Assembly (NCBI RefSeq): GCF_001421805.1
Contig: NZ_LMLC01000002.1
Coordinates: 558,001-622,000, forward strand
Source: Sphingomonas sp. Leaf34
GTDB lineage: Bacteria; Pseudomonadota; Alphaproteobacteria; Sphingomonadales; Sphingomonadaceae
Length of the DNA stretch: 64,000 bases
Direction: 5' to 3'
A program made the translations under genes and the position numbers. How positions within the stretch are numbered: position 1 is the stretch's first letter; the number at the start of each line of letters is the position of its first letter. The notes beneath the pieces were generated by a model. That model was not told where the DNA came from, did not search any database, and saw only the letters and a program-made list of their open reading frames with translations. Shown here one piece after another: positions 9,116 through 18,549 of this stretch.

Positions 9116-10044
9116 GCGCGCTCGGTAATATCGCGGCGGCGCTGCTGCCGCTCTACGGCGTAATCCTGCTCGCATGGGCCGTCGGCGCCCGCGTGCCCTG
9201 GGCGGCGAAGCTGTGTTCAAAGGTCCTCGTCTTCGCCCTCATCCCGTTGCTGGTCATCGACAAGGTGCTCGGCACGGAACCACGACAGCTGCTGGTGATT
9301 CCGCCGCTGATGTTCGTTGTCTCGGCCCTGATGAGCATCCCCGCATACCGGTTGGCCAAGCGGCTGGGCGACGACTTCGACCCCAAACTGCTGTCGGCGT
9401 CCTTCTCGTTCTTCAACGTTGCGTTCTTCGGGGTGCCCGTCAGCCAGGCGTTGTTCGGCGAGGTCGGCGTATCGACGGTAATCTGCGCATATATCGGCAG
9501 CGCGCTGTACGGCAACACGATCGGGTATTTCCTCATCGCCCGGACCAAGGAGGGTACGCGCACCGCCGCGACCAAGGCGTTGCGGGTGCCGCTCGTCTAT
9601 GTCGTCATCGGCTCGATCATCGCGAAATGGGCTGGCGTGACGATGCCTGAAGCGGCCGCGCCGATCGTCTCGATCGCCAGCACGCTGGTGTCGGTCCTAG
9701 GCATGGCGGTGATCGGCCTCAACCTCGCCGAAACCGGCCGGGACGACTGGCGGCCAAAGCTGATGGCGCACATCCTCGCGGTCAGGCAGGTCGCCGGCCT
9801 GACACTGCTCGGCGCAGCGCTGGCCCTCGAAGCGGCATTCGTCGACGTGCTAAGCCCGCGCGACCGCGTGATCGTCGGGCTCGTCGCGCTGTTCCCGATC
9901 GCCAGCAACGTGACCCTGTTCGCGACCCTCCTCGACACGAACCGCAAGGCGGCCGCGATCCTCGTCGCGCTGTCGAGCGCTGTATCCCTCGTCCTCGTTC
10001 TGCTGGTCGTGGGCGCCTTTCACTCGGTCATGCCGACAAGTTAG
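9112..10044 (+). CDS. AEC family transporter
   Basis: A 310-residue integral membrane protein with about ten hydrophobic segments in the auxin-efflux-carrier arrangement: an N-terminal half from ALLPLYGVILLAWAVGARVP, a central polar loop, and a C-terminal half ending LFPIASNVTLFATLLD. The FGVPVSQALFG and GNTIGYFLIA segments are typical of AEC permeases, which move carboxylates or similar anions. It starts at an ATGA overlap with the flavoprotein gene, so the two are probably one transcript: a transporter feeding a substrate to, or exporting a product of, the oxidoreductase. Substrate unknown. Confidence 0.88.
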   Translation: MSALGNIAAALLPLYGVILLAWAVGARVPWAAKLCSKVLVFALIPLLVIDKVLGTEPRQLLVIPPLMFVVSALMSIPAYRLAKRLGDDFDPKLLSASFSFFNVAFFGVPVSQALFGEVGVSTVICAYIGSALYGNTIGYFLIARTKEGTRTAATKALRVPLVYVVIGSIIAKWAGVTMPEAAAPIVSIASTLVSVLGMAVIGLNLAETGRDDWRPKLMAHILAVRQVAGLTLLGAALALEAAFVDVLSPRDRVIVGLVALFPIASNVTLFATLLDTNRKAAAILVALSSAVSLVLVLLVVGAFHSVMPTS

Positions 10045-10077
10045 TCTCGGTTCCTTGGGCAGTCCGGCTTTCAGCCG

Positions 10078-10103
10078 ATGGCAGCGCCGTAAAACGCTGC
10101 CAT
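10078..10103. terminator. Hairpin between convergent genes
   Basis: ATGGCAGCG and CGCTGCCAT form a perfect 9-bp stem with an 8-base loop, between the stops of the AEC transporter and the GH130 gene. There is no strong T-tract, so a bidirectional terminator role is plausible but not certain. Confidence 0.5.
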
Positions 10104-10115
10104 TGACACGGCGGA

Positions 10116-11402
10116 TCAACAGGCGGTCATGACCGACAGCAGGTCATCCACGTCTCCCACGGCGAACGCCGAGAACTCGTCGCCGATCGCATAGGGGAGC
10201 AGGATGCGACGATCCTGGATCAGCGCGCCGCAGCTATAGGTCACGTTCGGCACATAGCCCCCGCGTTGCTCCGCGCTCGGGAACAGCAACGGCGACGCGG
10301 TGCGCGCCAGCACCTTGGACGGATCCTCCTTGTCGAGAAGGCAGGCGCCAATGCAATATCCCCGGACCATACCGACACCGTGCGTGAAGACGAGCCAACC
10401 CTCGTCTATCTCGATCGGCGAGCCGCAATTGCCCAGCTGCACGAACTCCCACGGATATTTCGGCGCCATGATCGGCGCTCCGATTTCCCACGTGTAAAGA
10501 TCGTCCGATCGCAGCAACCAGATATTCTCGCTGTCCTGCCGCCCCAGCATCACGAACTGATTACCGATCCGCCGCGGGAAGAGCGCCATACCCTTATAGC
10601 CCGTCATGGCTCCGGTAAGCGGCCTCATCTCGACACGGCGCAGGTCGACCCCGCGCAGGATTTCTTGGCGCGCGTCTTTGCCGTCGAACGCGGTGTACGT
10701 GCCGATGATGCTGCGGACGCCGTCGTGATCGGTGAAGTTGACGAGGCGAAGATCCTCGATGCCTTGGCGCTGGCTGGGTAGCACGGGGAAGATGACGGTT
10801 TCGGACGCGTTCTGGCTGTCCTCGCACAGCAGCCGGACCCATCCGTCATCCTGGCGTTCGATGCGCGGCGGCACGCCGTGGGCGCTCGGCGGATCGATCA
10901 CCAGCCGGTCGCCCGGCCCCCATTCACCGGTGCGAAACGTAATCGACGAGATATGCCCCTCACCGATCCCGCGCAACGACAGGACGAAACGGACGGCGCC
11001 GGGCATGCTCGGCTCCTCGTCCGTCAGAGAGACGATGCTGGGATTGAATAACGCGGCGGACTCGAACGCGTATTCTTGACTGAAATACGCGCCAATTAGG
11101 AGGCGCTCGGCATTGGTGAAATCACCGTCGCTCAAGTCCTGCCGTACTTCGTCGTAGCGCCGCAACAGCACCTGCTCGACGTTGCGATGACGCTCGCGCA
11201 TCGGCGTCAGCAACAAGTCGAGCATCCTCGCCCGCATCGTATCGTCCAGCGCCAGGATGCGGTCTACGACCACCTGGCTGCGTGGCGGGTGGTCCGCCTC
11301 GAACGCCTGCGGATAGCCAAAGCTGAACGGCCTGATCACGGTGCGCGACGGATCGGGTTTCAGTTCTACGTCGAGCGTAGCGAAAACATCGGCAGCGTTC
11401 AT
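10116..11402 (-). CDS. Glycoside hydrolase family 130 protein (mannoside phosphorylase-like)
   Basis: A 428-residue cytoplasmic protein without a signal peptide. GH130 features include SAALFNPSIVSL, a five-bladed propeller pattern with repeated LxGRQDSENIWLLRSDDLYTW and FVQLGNCGSPIEIDEGWLVFTHGVG, and YSCGALIQDRRILLPY near the end. Family enzymes phosphorolyse or hydrolyse beta-mannosides. The N-terminal extension of about 110 residues (RHRNVEQVLLRRYDEV) is typical of the longer subgroup. It is encoded alone, convergent with the transporter gene and divergent from an APC permease. Confidence 0.87.
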   Translation of the reverse strand: MNAADVFATLDVELKPDPSRTVIRPFSFGYPQAFEADHPPRSQVVVDRILALDDTMRARMLDLLLTPMRERHRNVEQVLLRRYDEVRQDLSDGDFTNAERLLIGAYFSQEYAFESAALFNPSIVSLTDEEPSMPGAVRFVLSLRGIGEGHISSITFRTGEWGPGDRLVIDPPSAHGVPPRIERQDDGWVRLLCEDSQNASETVIFPVLPSQRQGIEDLRLVNFTDHDGVRSIIGTYTAFDGKDARQEILRGVDLRRVEMRPLTGAMTGYKGMALFPRRIGNQFVMLGRQDSENIWLLRSDDLYTWEIGAPIMAPKYPWEFVQLGNCGSPIEIDEGWLVFTHGVGMVRGYCIGACLLDKEDPSKVLARTASPLLFPSAEQRGGYVPNVTYSCGALIQDRRILLPYAIGDEFSAFAVGDVDDLLSVMTAC

Positions 11403-11583
11403 CGGCGTCGGGCCTTTCGGTTAGCGCGAGAGAACGCTCGCAACAGACCGTGTAACGATACCGAACCGGCCATGATCCCAAGCTGGCAGCAAAACGCGCG
11501 CTTTGCGGCTTCAAGTTGCAAGATCGCAGCGAGCGCTCAATCAAACGGTTTCGCGACGTCGCCGAGCGTTGCAGAAGGCGGCA

Positions 11584-12936
11584 ATGAACGACACTACCTT
11601 GCCAGCAGAAGACGCCCTTGCGAAGCCCAAGCCAACGCTTGGTATTCGGCATGGTATGGCGTTGTGCGTCGGCATCGTGGTTGGAGCGGGCATCTTTCAC
11701 GCTCCCGCAATGGTTGCGGGGGCAGCTTCCAGCGAAGCAATGTTCCTTGGAACCTGGGCTTTGGGTGGCCTGCTCTCCATCATTGGCGCGCTCTGCTATG
11801 CCGAGCTCGCCTCTGCCCACCCAAGTGCCGGGGGCGACTTCCACTTTCTCGAACTGGCATTCGGCCGCAGCGTGGCCTTCCTCTACGGCTGGGCGCGTCT
11901 CGCCGTAATACAGACCGGCTCGCTGGCGCTGCTGGCCTACGTCTTCGGGGACTATGTCGCGGCCGTCTGGTCGTTCGGACCTAATACCAGCAGCATCTAT
12001 GCGACGCTCCTCGTCATCGGGCTCACGTTTCTCAATTGGCTCGGCATCCGACAGGGTGCCGAGGCGCAGTTCTGGATGACCTGCGCAGAAGTCGCAGGTC
12101 TTCTCGCCGTCATCGTCGCCGGGTTGCTCATTGCGCCAGAAGCCGCACCTGCTCCTCCTACCGAACGGGAGGGTGCCTTCGGGCTGGTGCTTGTCTTCGT
12201 TTTGCTGACCTATGGTGGGTGGAGCGAAGTAGTCTACATCTCCGCCGAGTTGAAGAATTCACGTCGACGTATCGCACCGGTGATCGTCGCCGGACTGGGA
12301 CTGGTCACGCTGCTCTACCTGCTCGTGAACTGCGCCTACCTGAGGGCGCTGGGGTTGGAAGGCGTGGCAGGTAGTCAAACCGTGGCAGCCGATGTGATGG
12401 CGCACGCTTTTGGCCCCGCCGGCGCTACTTCGATAAGCTTAGCGATCGCGGTTGCGGCGCTCAGTTCGGCCAATGCCACCGTCATCACCGGTGCGCGCAC
12501 GAGCTATGCATTGGGCCGCACATTCCCTCGTCTTGGCTGGCTCGGAGCTTGGAACGCCACCCGCGGCACGCCGGGCAACGCCATGCTTCTCCAAGGTGGC
12601 ATCGCCCTCCTCCTCGTCCTAGGCGCAACGTTCAACCGCAACGCTTTCGGCGCGGTGGTCGAGTACACCGCGCCGGTCTTCTGGTTATTTCTGTTAATGG
12701 TGGGTGGAGCGGTGTTCGTGCTCAGACGTCGCGGTCCGCCCCCACCGGGTAGTTTTCGCGTCCCCCTCTATCCAATTCTACCGGCACTATTCTGCGCGAC
12801 GAGCGCCTACCTTCTTTATTCGAGCATTGCCTATACCGGAGTAAGCGCGCTGGTCGGTGTCGCTGTCCTCGCGGTCGGCGTGCTCCTTCTGTTTCTGGTG
12901 CGAGATCCATCGCGACCCCCAGTAGGACAGGACTAA
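11584..12936 (+). CDS. APC-superfamily amino acid permease
   Basis: A 450-residue inner-membrane permease with about 12 transmembrane segments. The first helix carries CVGIVVGAGIFHAP, the conserved unwound G-x-G segment that binds substrate in APC transporters, followed by ALCYAELASAHPSAGGDFHFLE. The mid-protein motifs TYGGWSEVVYISAELKN and SSANATVITGARTSYALGR fit the basic amino acid/polyamine antiporter (APA) group. The ATG at 11584 follows the divergent GH130 start by 181 bp and opens just before the first helix; an earlier in-frame ATG gives a basic, non-homologous extension. Substrate not predictable. Confidence 0.88.
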   Translation: MNDTTLPAEDALAKPKPTLGIRHGMALCVGIVVGAGIFHAPAMVAGAASSEAMFLGTWALGGLLSIIGALCYAELASAHPSAGGDFHFLELAFGRSVAFLYGWARLAVIQTGSLALLAYVFGDYVAAVWSFGPNTSSIYATLLVIGLTFLNWLGIRQGAEAQFWMTCAEVAGLLAVIVAGLLIAPEAAPAPPTEREGAFGLVLVFVLLTYGGWSEVVYISAELKNSRRRIAPVIVAGLGLVTLLYLLVNCAYLRALGLEGVAGSQTVAADVMAHAFGPAGATSISLAIAVAALSSANATVITGARTSYALGRTFPRLGWLGAWNATRGTPGNAMLLQGGIALLLVLGATFNRNAFGAVVEYTAPVFWLFLLMVGGAVFVLRRRGPPPPGSFRVPLYPILPALFCATSAYLLYSSIAYTGVSALVGVAVLAVGVLLLFLVRDPSRPPVGQD

Positions 12937-13032
12937 CGCCACCGTCATTCGTGCGATAAGTCGTGCAAATACGGCATATTAATTCTGTGGAATACTGGCC
13001 TCACGGAATACTTGACGGTACGATTCAGATCG

Positions 13033-13821
13033 ATGGCTCGTCGTTTCAATTTACCCGCGCTAGCTCTCACGCTGCTCGTCAGCGGGAGCGTCGCACTCGG
13101 TGCTCGGTGCCTTTCGCCGGGCGGTGCCCGGTGTTTCTGGGAAACGTTGACCGGTCATGGACCGACGCTTGACGTACCCTATCTCGGCACCCGACCGGAG
13201 GTGATCGACAAGATGCTAGACATGGCGGCCGTTGGTCCAGGCGACCGCGTGCTCGACCTCGGGACAGGTGACGGTCGCATTCTGATTGCTGCTGCCAGGC
13301 GTGGTGCTTCAGGAACCGCGATCGACATCGACCCGGTGTTGATCGGCGAGGCAAAAGCTGCCGCAATCAGGGTCGGAGTCGCTGACCTTACGCGCTTTAT
13401 GGCGCAAGACCTGTTCGTAACTCCGGTGCGCGGCCACTCGGTCGTGACCATGTTCCTATTACCCCAAGTCAACTTACGTTTGCGCTCTCGCTTGCTGCGT
13501 GATCTTGCGCCTGGCTCGCGTATCGTCAGTCATGCTTTCGATATGGCGGATTGGGCGCCGGACAGCACCGGTCGGGTTGGTGGGTCGCATCCCTACCTTT
13601 GGCGAGTGCCCGCGGCGGTGGCTGGCGAGTGGGTGCTCGATGATGGCGCCCGGGTAACCCTACACCAACACTTCCAGGATATTGGTGGTGCGCTACGTCG
13701 CGCAGGGTCGACGGAGACGCTAACTCGCACCGGACTGCGTGGCAGCCTCATTCGCTTTACGGCACTGGGCCGTAACTGCGAGGGAGTGGTAAACGGTGAT
13801 AGCATTACGGGCGCTAACTGA
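13033..13821 (+). CDS. Membrane-anchored class I SAM-dependent methyltransferase
   Basis: About 262 residues. An N-terminal hydrophobic segment (ALALTLLVSGSVALGA) looks like a signal anchor. The SAM-binding motif I is DRVLDLGTGDGRILIAA, followed by an acidic motif at the end of strand 2, GTAIDIDPVLIGEA. Methyltransferases with this N-terminal anchor are known in proteobacteria; the substrate is unknown. A TTG at 13012 would add seven residues; the ATG at 13033 gives a cleaner anchor. The gene stands alone between the APC permease and a small NTF2-like gene. Confidence 0.78.
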   Translation: MARRFNLPALALTLLVSGSVALGARCLSPGGARCFWETLTGHGPTLDVPYLGTRPEVIDKMLDMAAVGPGDRVLDLGTGDGRILIAAARRGASGTAIDIDPVLIGEAKAAAIRVGVADLTRFMAQDLFVTPVRGHSVVTMFLLPQVNLRLRSRLLRDLAPGSRIVSHAFDMADWAPDSTGRVGGSHPYLWRVPAAVAGEWVLDDGARVTLHQHFQDIGGALRRAGSTETLTRTGLRGSLIRFTALGRNCEGVVNGDSITGAN

Positions 13822-13890
13822 CGCGCGCATCGCGCGATCAGAAAACCAGAACAAACCGCTTCCTGAGTAGGGTGCTGCTCGATCATACTC

Positions 13891-13950
13891 GACCCAGATC
13901 CGAAACTTCGGAAGCCAGTTCGCTGAGCGATATTGCCGTAGCAGCTTCAA
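13891..13950 (+). repeat. Possible degenerate 60-bp repeat copy
   Basis: The first half, GACCCAGATCCGAAACTTCG, matches the repeat consensus at 15 of 20 positions. The second half is poorly conserved. Tentative. Confidence 0.25.
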
Positions 13951-14004
13951 GTCATCGGAACCCTCCCCCCTCCTTCCGCGCTTGAGCCATGAAGGAGAGA
14001 CGGC

Positions 14005-14370
14005 ATGGACGACCAGCGCGTGTGGGAATTCGAAGGTAGCCTATGGGATGCCCGCGGCGAGCATTACCAGGACCGGATCGACGCGGAGATCGTCATGGTC
14101 TTGCCCCGGCCGCCTTATGTCTTCCAGGGGCAGGAAGCGAAGGATGCGGTCAAGGCTACGCCCGATTGGGATTCGGTTGAGCTATCGGATCGACAAGTGT
14201 CACGACCTCAAGAGGGTCTGATCGTCGTTGCGTACACTGCGCGATGCGCGAGCGGCGACGAGAAGTACGAGGCCCACTGCACCTCGACTTTGCGGATGCG
14301 GGGACACGACGATTGGCTGGTCGTTCAACATCAGCAAACGCCACCCTTAACCGCTAGCGTGGAGGCCTGA
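14005..14370 (+). CDS. DUF4440/NTF2-like small protein
   Basis: A 121-residue cytoplasmic protein. The pattern VWEFEGSLW, VFQGQEA and LIVVAYTARCASGDEKYEAHCTSTLRM, then DWLVVQHQQTP, is that of DUF4440/SnoaL-like NTF2 folds, cone-shaped domains that bind small ligands or act as subunits. The ATG at 14005 has a strong AAGGAGAG ribosome site eight bases upstream, which settles the start. No operon partner: the next gene is convergent and broken. Function unknown. Confidence 0.75.
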   Translation: MDDQRVWEFEGSLWDARGEHYQDRIDAEIVMVLPRPPYVFQGQEAKDAVKATPDWDSVELSDRQVSRPQEGLIVVAYTARCASGDEKYEAHCTSTLRMRGHDDWLVVQHQQTPPLTASVEA

Positions 14371-14399
14371 CCGCCGGCCTGCCGTTGCGCCTTATACAT

Positions 14400-14411
14400 A
14401 CCTGTACAGGT
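14400..14411. repeat. 12-bp perfect palindrome ACCTGTACAGGT
   Basis: A perfect 12-bp palindrome in the short spacer between the NTF2-like gene and the 3' end of the decayed methyltransferase. It could be an operator-like site, but it lies downstream of both genes, so its meaning is unclear. Confidence 0.4.
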
Positions 14412-14467
14412 GTGACGGTACCTAATCGGGAGTCAGCGCCCTCATTGCTGGTGTAATCCCGACAGCC

Positions 14468-15094
14468 TCAACTGCGGCCTGTTATCGCGACCAATGGATC
14501 ACCCAGGCGACCGTCGGCGAGTATGGAAGCCGTAGCATCGCGGAACCCTGCTGTTTCCAAATAGAGGCGGACAAGCGATGCGTGGCCCTGCGTATCGAGA
14601 GCGCGCAAGACCGCCACGGCCTTAGTCGGGAAGCAGCGGTTCGAGAAGCTTACGATGACGAGGCCTCCCGACTTCAGCACACGACGAACCTCGCGCAGTA
14701 CCGCCAGGGGGTGTTGCAGATATTGAACGCCGACACAGATCAGTACGGCATCGTAGCGCGCGTCCTCTTCGGACAGGTCAGGCACATCGTTCAGGTTCTG
14801 GACGAACCAGCGATCAAGGCGCGGGTTGGCCGCGAGTTCCTCTGCGTTCATGCCCTGGCCGACGACCTCGGCATAGGCGACGTCATCCGGCAGGTGGCTG
14901 ACCTAACTTGACATGAGGTCGAACACCCGCCCGCCAGTGGGGATCGAATCGCGGTACAGGCTGGTCAGGGCGCCGACAGCTGCCTCGTCGATGTGCGTGA
15001 CTAAACGCGGGGGTGCGTAGAAGCCAAGGTCGTCGCCATCATCCTGACGGTCGAAGGCCCGCGCCGGCAGTCCCAATTCGATCGCTTCGGTCAT
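14468..15094 (-). pseudogene. Methyltransferase-like gene with in-frame amber stop
   Basis: A single minus-strand frame of about 208 codons encodes a SAM-methyltransferase-like protein: GGRVFDLMSS, then VSHLPDDVAYAEVVGQGM and RYDAVLICVGVQYLQHPLAVLREVRRVLKSGG, with a C-terminal SNRCFPTKAVAVL region. The frame is cut by a TAG at 14900-14902 between MSS and VSH, where a Trp codon (TGG) would fit. Both halves keep one frame and continuous similarity, so a single nonsense mutation broke the gene. The intact relative is a DUF-type methyltransferase found in alphaproteobacteria; I cannot assign a substrate. Confidence 0.78.
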
Positions 15095-15194
15095 GCGGTA
15101 AGCCCCTGCAATGCCAAGCCGCCAGTATCCGCGACCACAGCGTCCGTTGGGAACCGTATCCAGGGGCGCACCGCGAGATAGCGGTTGTCCTCAA

Positions 15195-16172
15195 TCACCG
15201 GCGGCGGCCGAGCCAGACACCGGCCCCCGCGAGGCCAAGAACCGCCATACCGCCAGCCGCGGCTGCCAGCTTGCGCCCCCGGTGTGGATCGCGCCGGCCA
15301 CCACCCGGACCGGCGGAGACGCCTGGTTCGAACAACACCCCATCGCTGTCGTCACCGTTGGGCGCGCGGGCGGACCAGGTGTCGAGGAAGCCACTCATGA
15401 TCGCCGCCAGCAGGTTCGGCGCCGCGAACTCGCCGAGTTTGAAGGCGATTGCCGCCGCGCCGACCGCAGTGAGGTTACGGGGGTGCGTGGCGAGCCGCAC
15501 GACAGCCTTAGCAACCGTCTCTGGTGCGAGCGAACCCGGGGGTAACGAAAGCTGTGCGCCAGTATAGTTACCGGCGTGGTCAACGCCGGGTGTGTCGACG
15601 AAGGTTGGGCGGACGTCGCATATGTGAATGTGCGGGCGCTTCGATACCTCACCGCGCAAGGCCGAGCTGAACCCGCGCAACCCGAACTTACTCGCCGAGT
15701 AGGCCGCAGCGTACGGCGTGGCGACAAAACCGCCCGCCGAAATCATGTTTACCCAGGTGCCGTGATCCTGCGCTAGGAAAGTCGGCAGTACTGCATGGAC
15801 GTCGTTCATGTGGGCGACGAGGTTCACGTCGACGACACGGGCATGATCCGCGATCGGCACGTCTTCGTACCGGCCGAGCACACCGACGCCTTCGCAGCTG
15901 AACCAAAGATCAATGCCACCAAGCAGATCGCACGCCTCGGCTGCGAACGTCGCCACAGCGCTCGCGTCGGTGCAGTCGACCGGACGGACAGTCGCGTGGC
16001 CGCCCGCCGCTGCGCAGCACCGCGCAACGTCATCCAGCCCTTCTTTACCGCGGGCACCTATGACGAGGTTTGCGCCCGCCTCAGCGAACGCCACGGCCGT
16101 CGCGGCGCCAATGCCACTTGACGCACCGGTGACGACCACCCGCTTCCCGGCGAGAGTATGACCAGCACTCAT
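15195..16172 (-). CDS. SDR-family oxidoreductase with C-terminal membrane anchor
   Basis: A 325-residue short-chain dehydrogenase. The cofactor motif TGASSGIG is at residues 15-22. The usual NNAG segment is replaced by SCEGVG, a variant that removes the first Asn. The catalytic Ser lies in NMISAGGF and the YxxxK pair in YSASK. After the Rossmann domain, a basic linker leads to a hydrophobic segment (LAAAAGGMAVLGLAGAGVWL) and a terminal RRR, so the enzyme is probably tethered to the inner membrane. Substrate unknown. Confidence 0.85.
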   Translation of the reverse strand: MSAGHTLAGKRVVVTGASSGIGAATAVAFAEAGANLVIGARGKEGLDDVARCCAAAGGHATVRPVDCTDASAVATFAAEACDLLGGIDLWFSCEGVGVLGRYEDVPIADHARVVDVNLVAHMNDVHAVLPTFLAQDHGTWVNMISAGGFVATPYAAAYSASKFGLRGFSSALRGEVSKRPHIHICDVRPTFVDTPGVDHAGNYTGAQLSLPPGSLAPETVAKAVVRLATHPRNLTAVGAAAIAFKLGEFAAPNLLAAIMSGFLDTWSARAPNGDDSDGVLFEPGVSAGPGGGRRDPHRGRKLAAAAGGMAVLGLAGAGVWLGRRR

Positions 16173-16370
16173 TGGAAGCTGCCCAACGCGTTAGGCACCG
16201 GACCGATGGGGAGGCGGCGCTGTCGCGTCGAAGGAACTGTCCTGTGATCAACCATGGACCCTAACGTTCCGACACCCCCCCGGTGTTCCGCGTCGGGGAG
16301 GCGTCTCACGATCTAGTCCTGCCGACATTGGCCACGGAGACCTACTGTAATCCATCTAGCGTTTGTCTCG

Positions 16371-17420
16371 CTAGGCACCTCGATCTGCAGCGGGCACGAT
16401 CGCGCTCTCGACGATGCCATGCAGCGCATCAATGTGCCCCGCGTCTCTGGCGCCATTTGGGTCCGACGTCATAACCACCGTTATTCGCAGATCGGGGATG
16501 ACGTAGATCATCTGGCCGCCATAGCCCCAGGCAAAGCGCACTGGATGACCTCTCATCTCGGTAAGGAACCAGCCATAGCCGTACTCCTTCCCGCTCCACG
16601 GTGAGATCGCGCGTGGCGTCCAGCTTTGCGCGATCCATTTGGCCGGGACGATGCGCCGGCCTTCAATCATACCACCTAATCGATAAAGCTCGCCAAAACG
16701 GGCAAGTGCTCGGGGCGAGAGTTTCATCTCGTTGCCACCAAAGTAGATGCCTTGCGGGTCAGCCGGCCAGGACGGGATCGCGATCTCGAGCGGCTCACCG
16801 AGCCACGCCCGCGCGTTGGCAAGCGTGCTCTTTCCTGTCGCGCGCGTCAGCATCGCCGAGAGCAGGTGGGTAGATCCGGTGGAGTAGAGCATCGCCGTTC
16901 CGGGATCAGCGACGAACGGCCGGGCCAGCGCGAAACGTACCCAATTGGGGCTAGATACCCAGCGGCCGTAGTTCTCGCCGGAAGTGCGCTCGAGCCCAGC
17001 TTGCATCGACAGGAGGTTGCCGATGGTCACCCCCGCGAGACGTGGGTCAGGATCGGCGGGCGCGTCTCGTCTGAGCAGCGGCAGTACCGGCTGGTCGACG
17101 CTGTCAAAGACACCGCGTTGTATAGCGATGCCGATCAATGCCGACATTACCGACTTCGACGCCGACTTGATGTTGACCGGCTGATCTAGCGGGGGACCGC
17201 CGTTAAACACCTGCGCTGTCAGCGTCTGTCCGTCGCGAAGAATGAGGAGCGAACGGAGCCGCGGGAGTACGGCGGCCCGGGCCTGCACGTCGCGCATCGC
17301 TGCGGCGTTCATCCCTTTCGTGTCCGATCCGGCGACCGCGCTCGAACTGGCCGCACCGGCGGACGACGCTGATCCGTCGCAGGCGGTGAGGAGGATAAGC
17401 AAGGGAAGGATGAGCCGCAT
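16371..17420 (-). CDS. Beta-lactamase-family serine hydrolase, lipoprotein
   Basis: About 349 residues. The N-terminus MRLILPLLILLTAC is a lipoprotein signal with the acylated Cys. The class C beta-lactamase/esterase fold shows the nucleophile motif SASK (Ser86 and Lys89 from this start), YST in the second motif position, and WGYGGQ near the C-terminus in place of KTG. Relatives are D-aminopeptidases, esterases or carboxypeptidases acting in the periplasm. ATGs at 17441 and 17429 are also in frame; 17420 places the lipobox at the right distance. It is divergent from the broken SDR gene. Confidence 0.83.
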   Translation of the reverse strand: MRLILPLLILLTACDGSASSAGAASSSAVAGSDTKGMNAAAMRDVQARAAVLPRLRSLLILRDGQTLTAQVFNGGPPLDQPVNIKSASKSVMSALIGIAIQRGVFDSVDQPVLPLLRRDAPADPDPRLAGVTIGNLLSMQAGLERTSGENYGRWVSSPNWVRFALARPFVADPGTAMLYSTGSTHLLSAMLTRATGKSTLANARAWLGEPLEIAIPSWPADPQGIYFGGNEMKLSPRALARFGELYRLGGMIEGRRIVPAKWIAQSWTPRAISPWSGKEYGYGWFLTEMRGHPVRFAWGYGGQMIYVIPDLRITVVMTSDPNGARDAGHIDALHGIVESAIVPAADRGA

Positions 17421-17489
17421 CGGCAACATGTCGCCCGTCAAATTTGCCTTACAAGCCCGCTACACGGCACGTTATCTCCGTTGAGCCGT

Positions 17490-17514
17490 TTCCTGCTGAT
17501 GCCACCAGCAGGAA
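17490..17514. repeat. Inverted repeat in a divergent promoter region
   Basis: TTCCTGCTG and CAGCAGGAA form a perfect 9-bp inverted repeat with a 7-base spacer between two divergent genes, so it could be an operator. Confidence 0.4.
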
Positions 17515-17587
17515 CTGATATGACCGACGATCCACGCACCAGCCATCCGACAAGTTTTCCAATGAGCCGCAACAGCCGCGGCCCGGC

Positions 17588-18393
17588 TTGACGACGAACA
17601 TGCGAACTAAGCCTGATCATGGCGAGGAAAGTTACGTCGGCAAGGGCCTGCTCAAAGGCAAGGTGGCGCTCATAGCAGGAGGAGATTCCGGTATCGGCCG
17701 GGCAGTAGCGATTGCTTATGCCCGTGAAGGTCCAAGCGTGGCGATCTCATACCTTGCGGATGAGCAGACCGACGCTGAGGAGACACAGACCTCGGTTGAG
17801 CAGGCAGGGCAGCGTTGCGTTTTGCTACCAGGCGATCTCCGCGACCGGGATCATTGCGTAAGCATCGTAGAGCGTACGATCGCGAATTCGGCGGTATTGA
17901 TGTGCTCGTAAACAATGCCGCCGCTCAGACAATGAACGACGACCTGGATAGCATCGATGATGACGAGATGCAGGGTGCCTTCGCTGCTAACGTCTTTGCC
18001 ATGATCCGTTTAGCCAAGGCGGCTGCGCCGCATATGAAGCCTGGTTCGGCGATCATCAACAGGACCAGCGAACAGGCAAAGGTCGCTGGCAAGAACATGA
18101 TTGTCTACGCGGCGACCAAGGGCGCTATCTCGAGCCTGACGGTGGGCCCGTCCAACCTTTTATCCAGTGACGGCATTCGCGTGAACGCGGTGGCGCCCGG
18201 TCCAATCTGGGCGCCTATCCAGCCGATCGCCAAGTCACCCAAAGAACTGGAAACGCTCGGCCAGGACACTCCGATCGGCCGCGCTGGCCAGCCGGGCGAA
18301 CTCGCTACCGCCTATGTGATGCTCGCGTCGGCAGAGGGGAGCTACATGTCCGGTAATGTCGTGGCCGTGACCGGCGGGGTTCCGATTTCCTAA
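17588..18393 (+). pseudogene. Frameshifted SDR oxidoreductase
   Basis: The first frame encodes the SDR N-terminus (KVALIAGGDSGIGRAVAIAYA, then PGDLRDRDHCVSIVERT) and shifts at about 17875-17885 into a second frame that carries the rest: EFGGIDVLVNNAA, the catalytic Ser segment, YAATK and RVNAVAPGPIWAP. One base is missing or extra near GTACGATCGCGAATTC. Apart from the shift the protein is complete at about 268 residues and resembles glucose-dehydrogenase-like stress SDRs with an N-terminal extension. Sequencing error cannot be excluded, but other decayed genes lie nearby. Confidence 0.78.
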
Positions 18394-18451
18394 TCCCTGC
18401 CGGCATAACCTCAGCCGATCGAGACTAAGCGTTCAGCTGAGGTTGCCACAA

Positions 18452-18511
18452 GACCCAGAAGGCGACGCTCACGGCATTCGAACAGCTCGCCCAAACCGGA
18501 CGCTGGTTCAT
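18452..18511 (+). repeat. 60-bp dispersed repeat, copy 2
   Basis: Begins GACCCAGAAGGCGACGCTCA and ends GGACGCTGGTTCAT. Exactly 60 bp, just after the SDR pseudogene and before the MAPEG gene. Confidence 0.65.
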
Positions 18512-18549
18512 ATGCTGCGGCCAGCCCAGTGTGGTGTTAGAGAGGGCCG

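Noticed and set aside
16226..16268. EcfG-type stress promoter (GGAAC with CGTT)
   Set aside because: Both boxes occur, but they are 27 bp apart instead of about 16 to 19.
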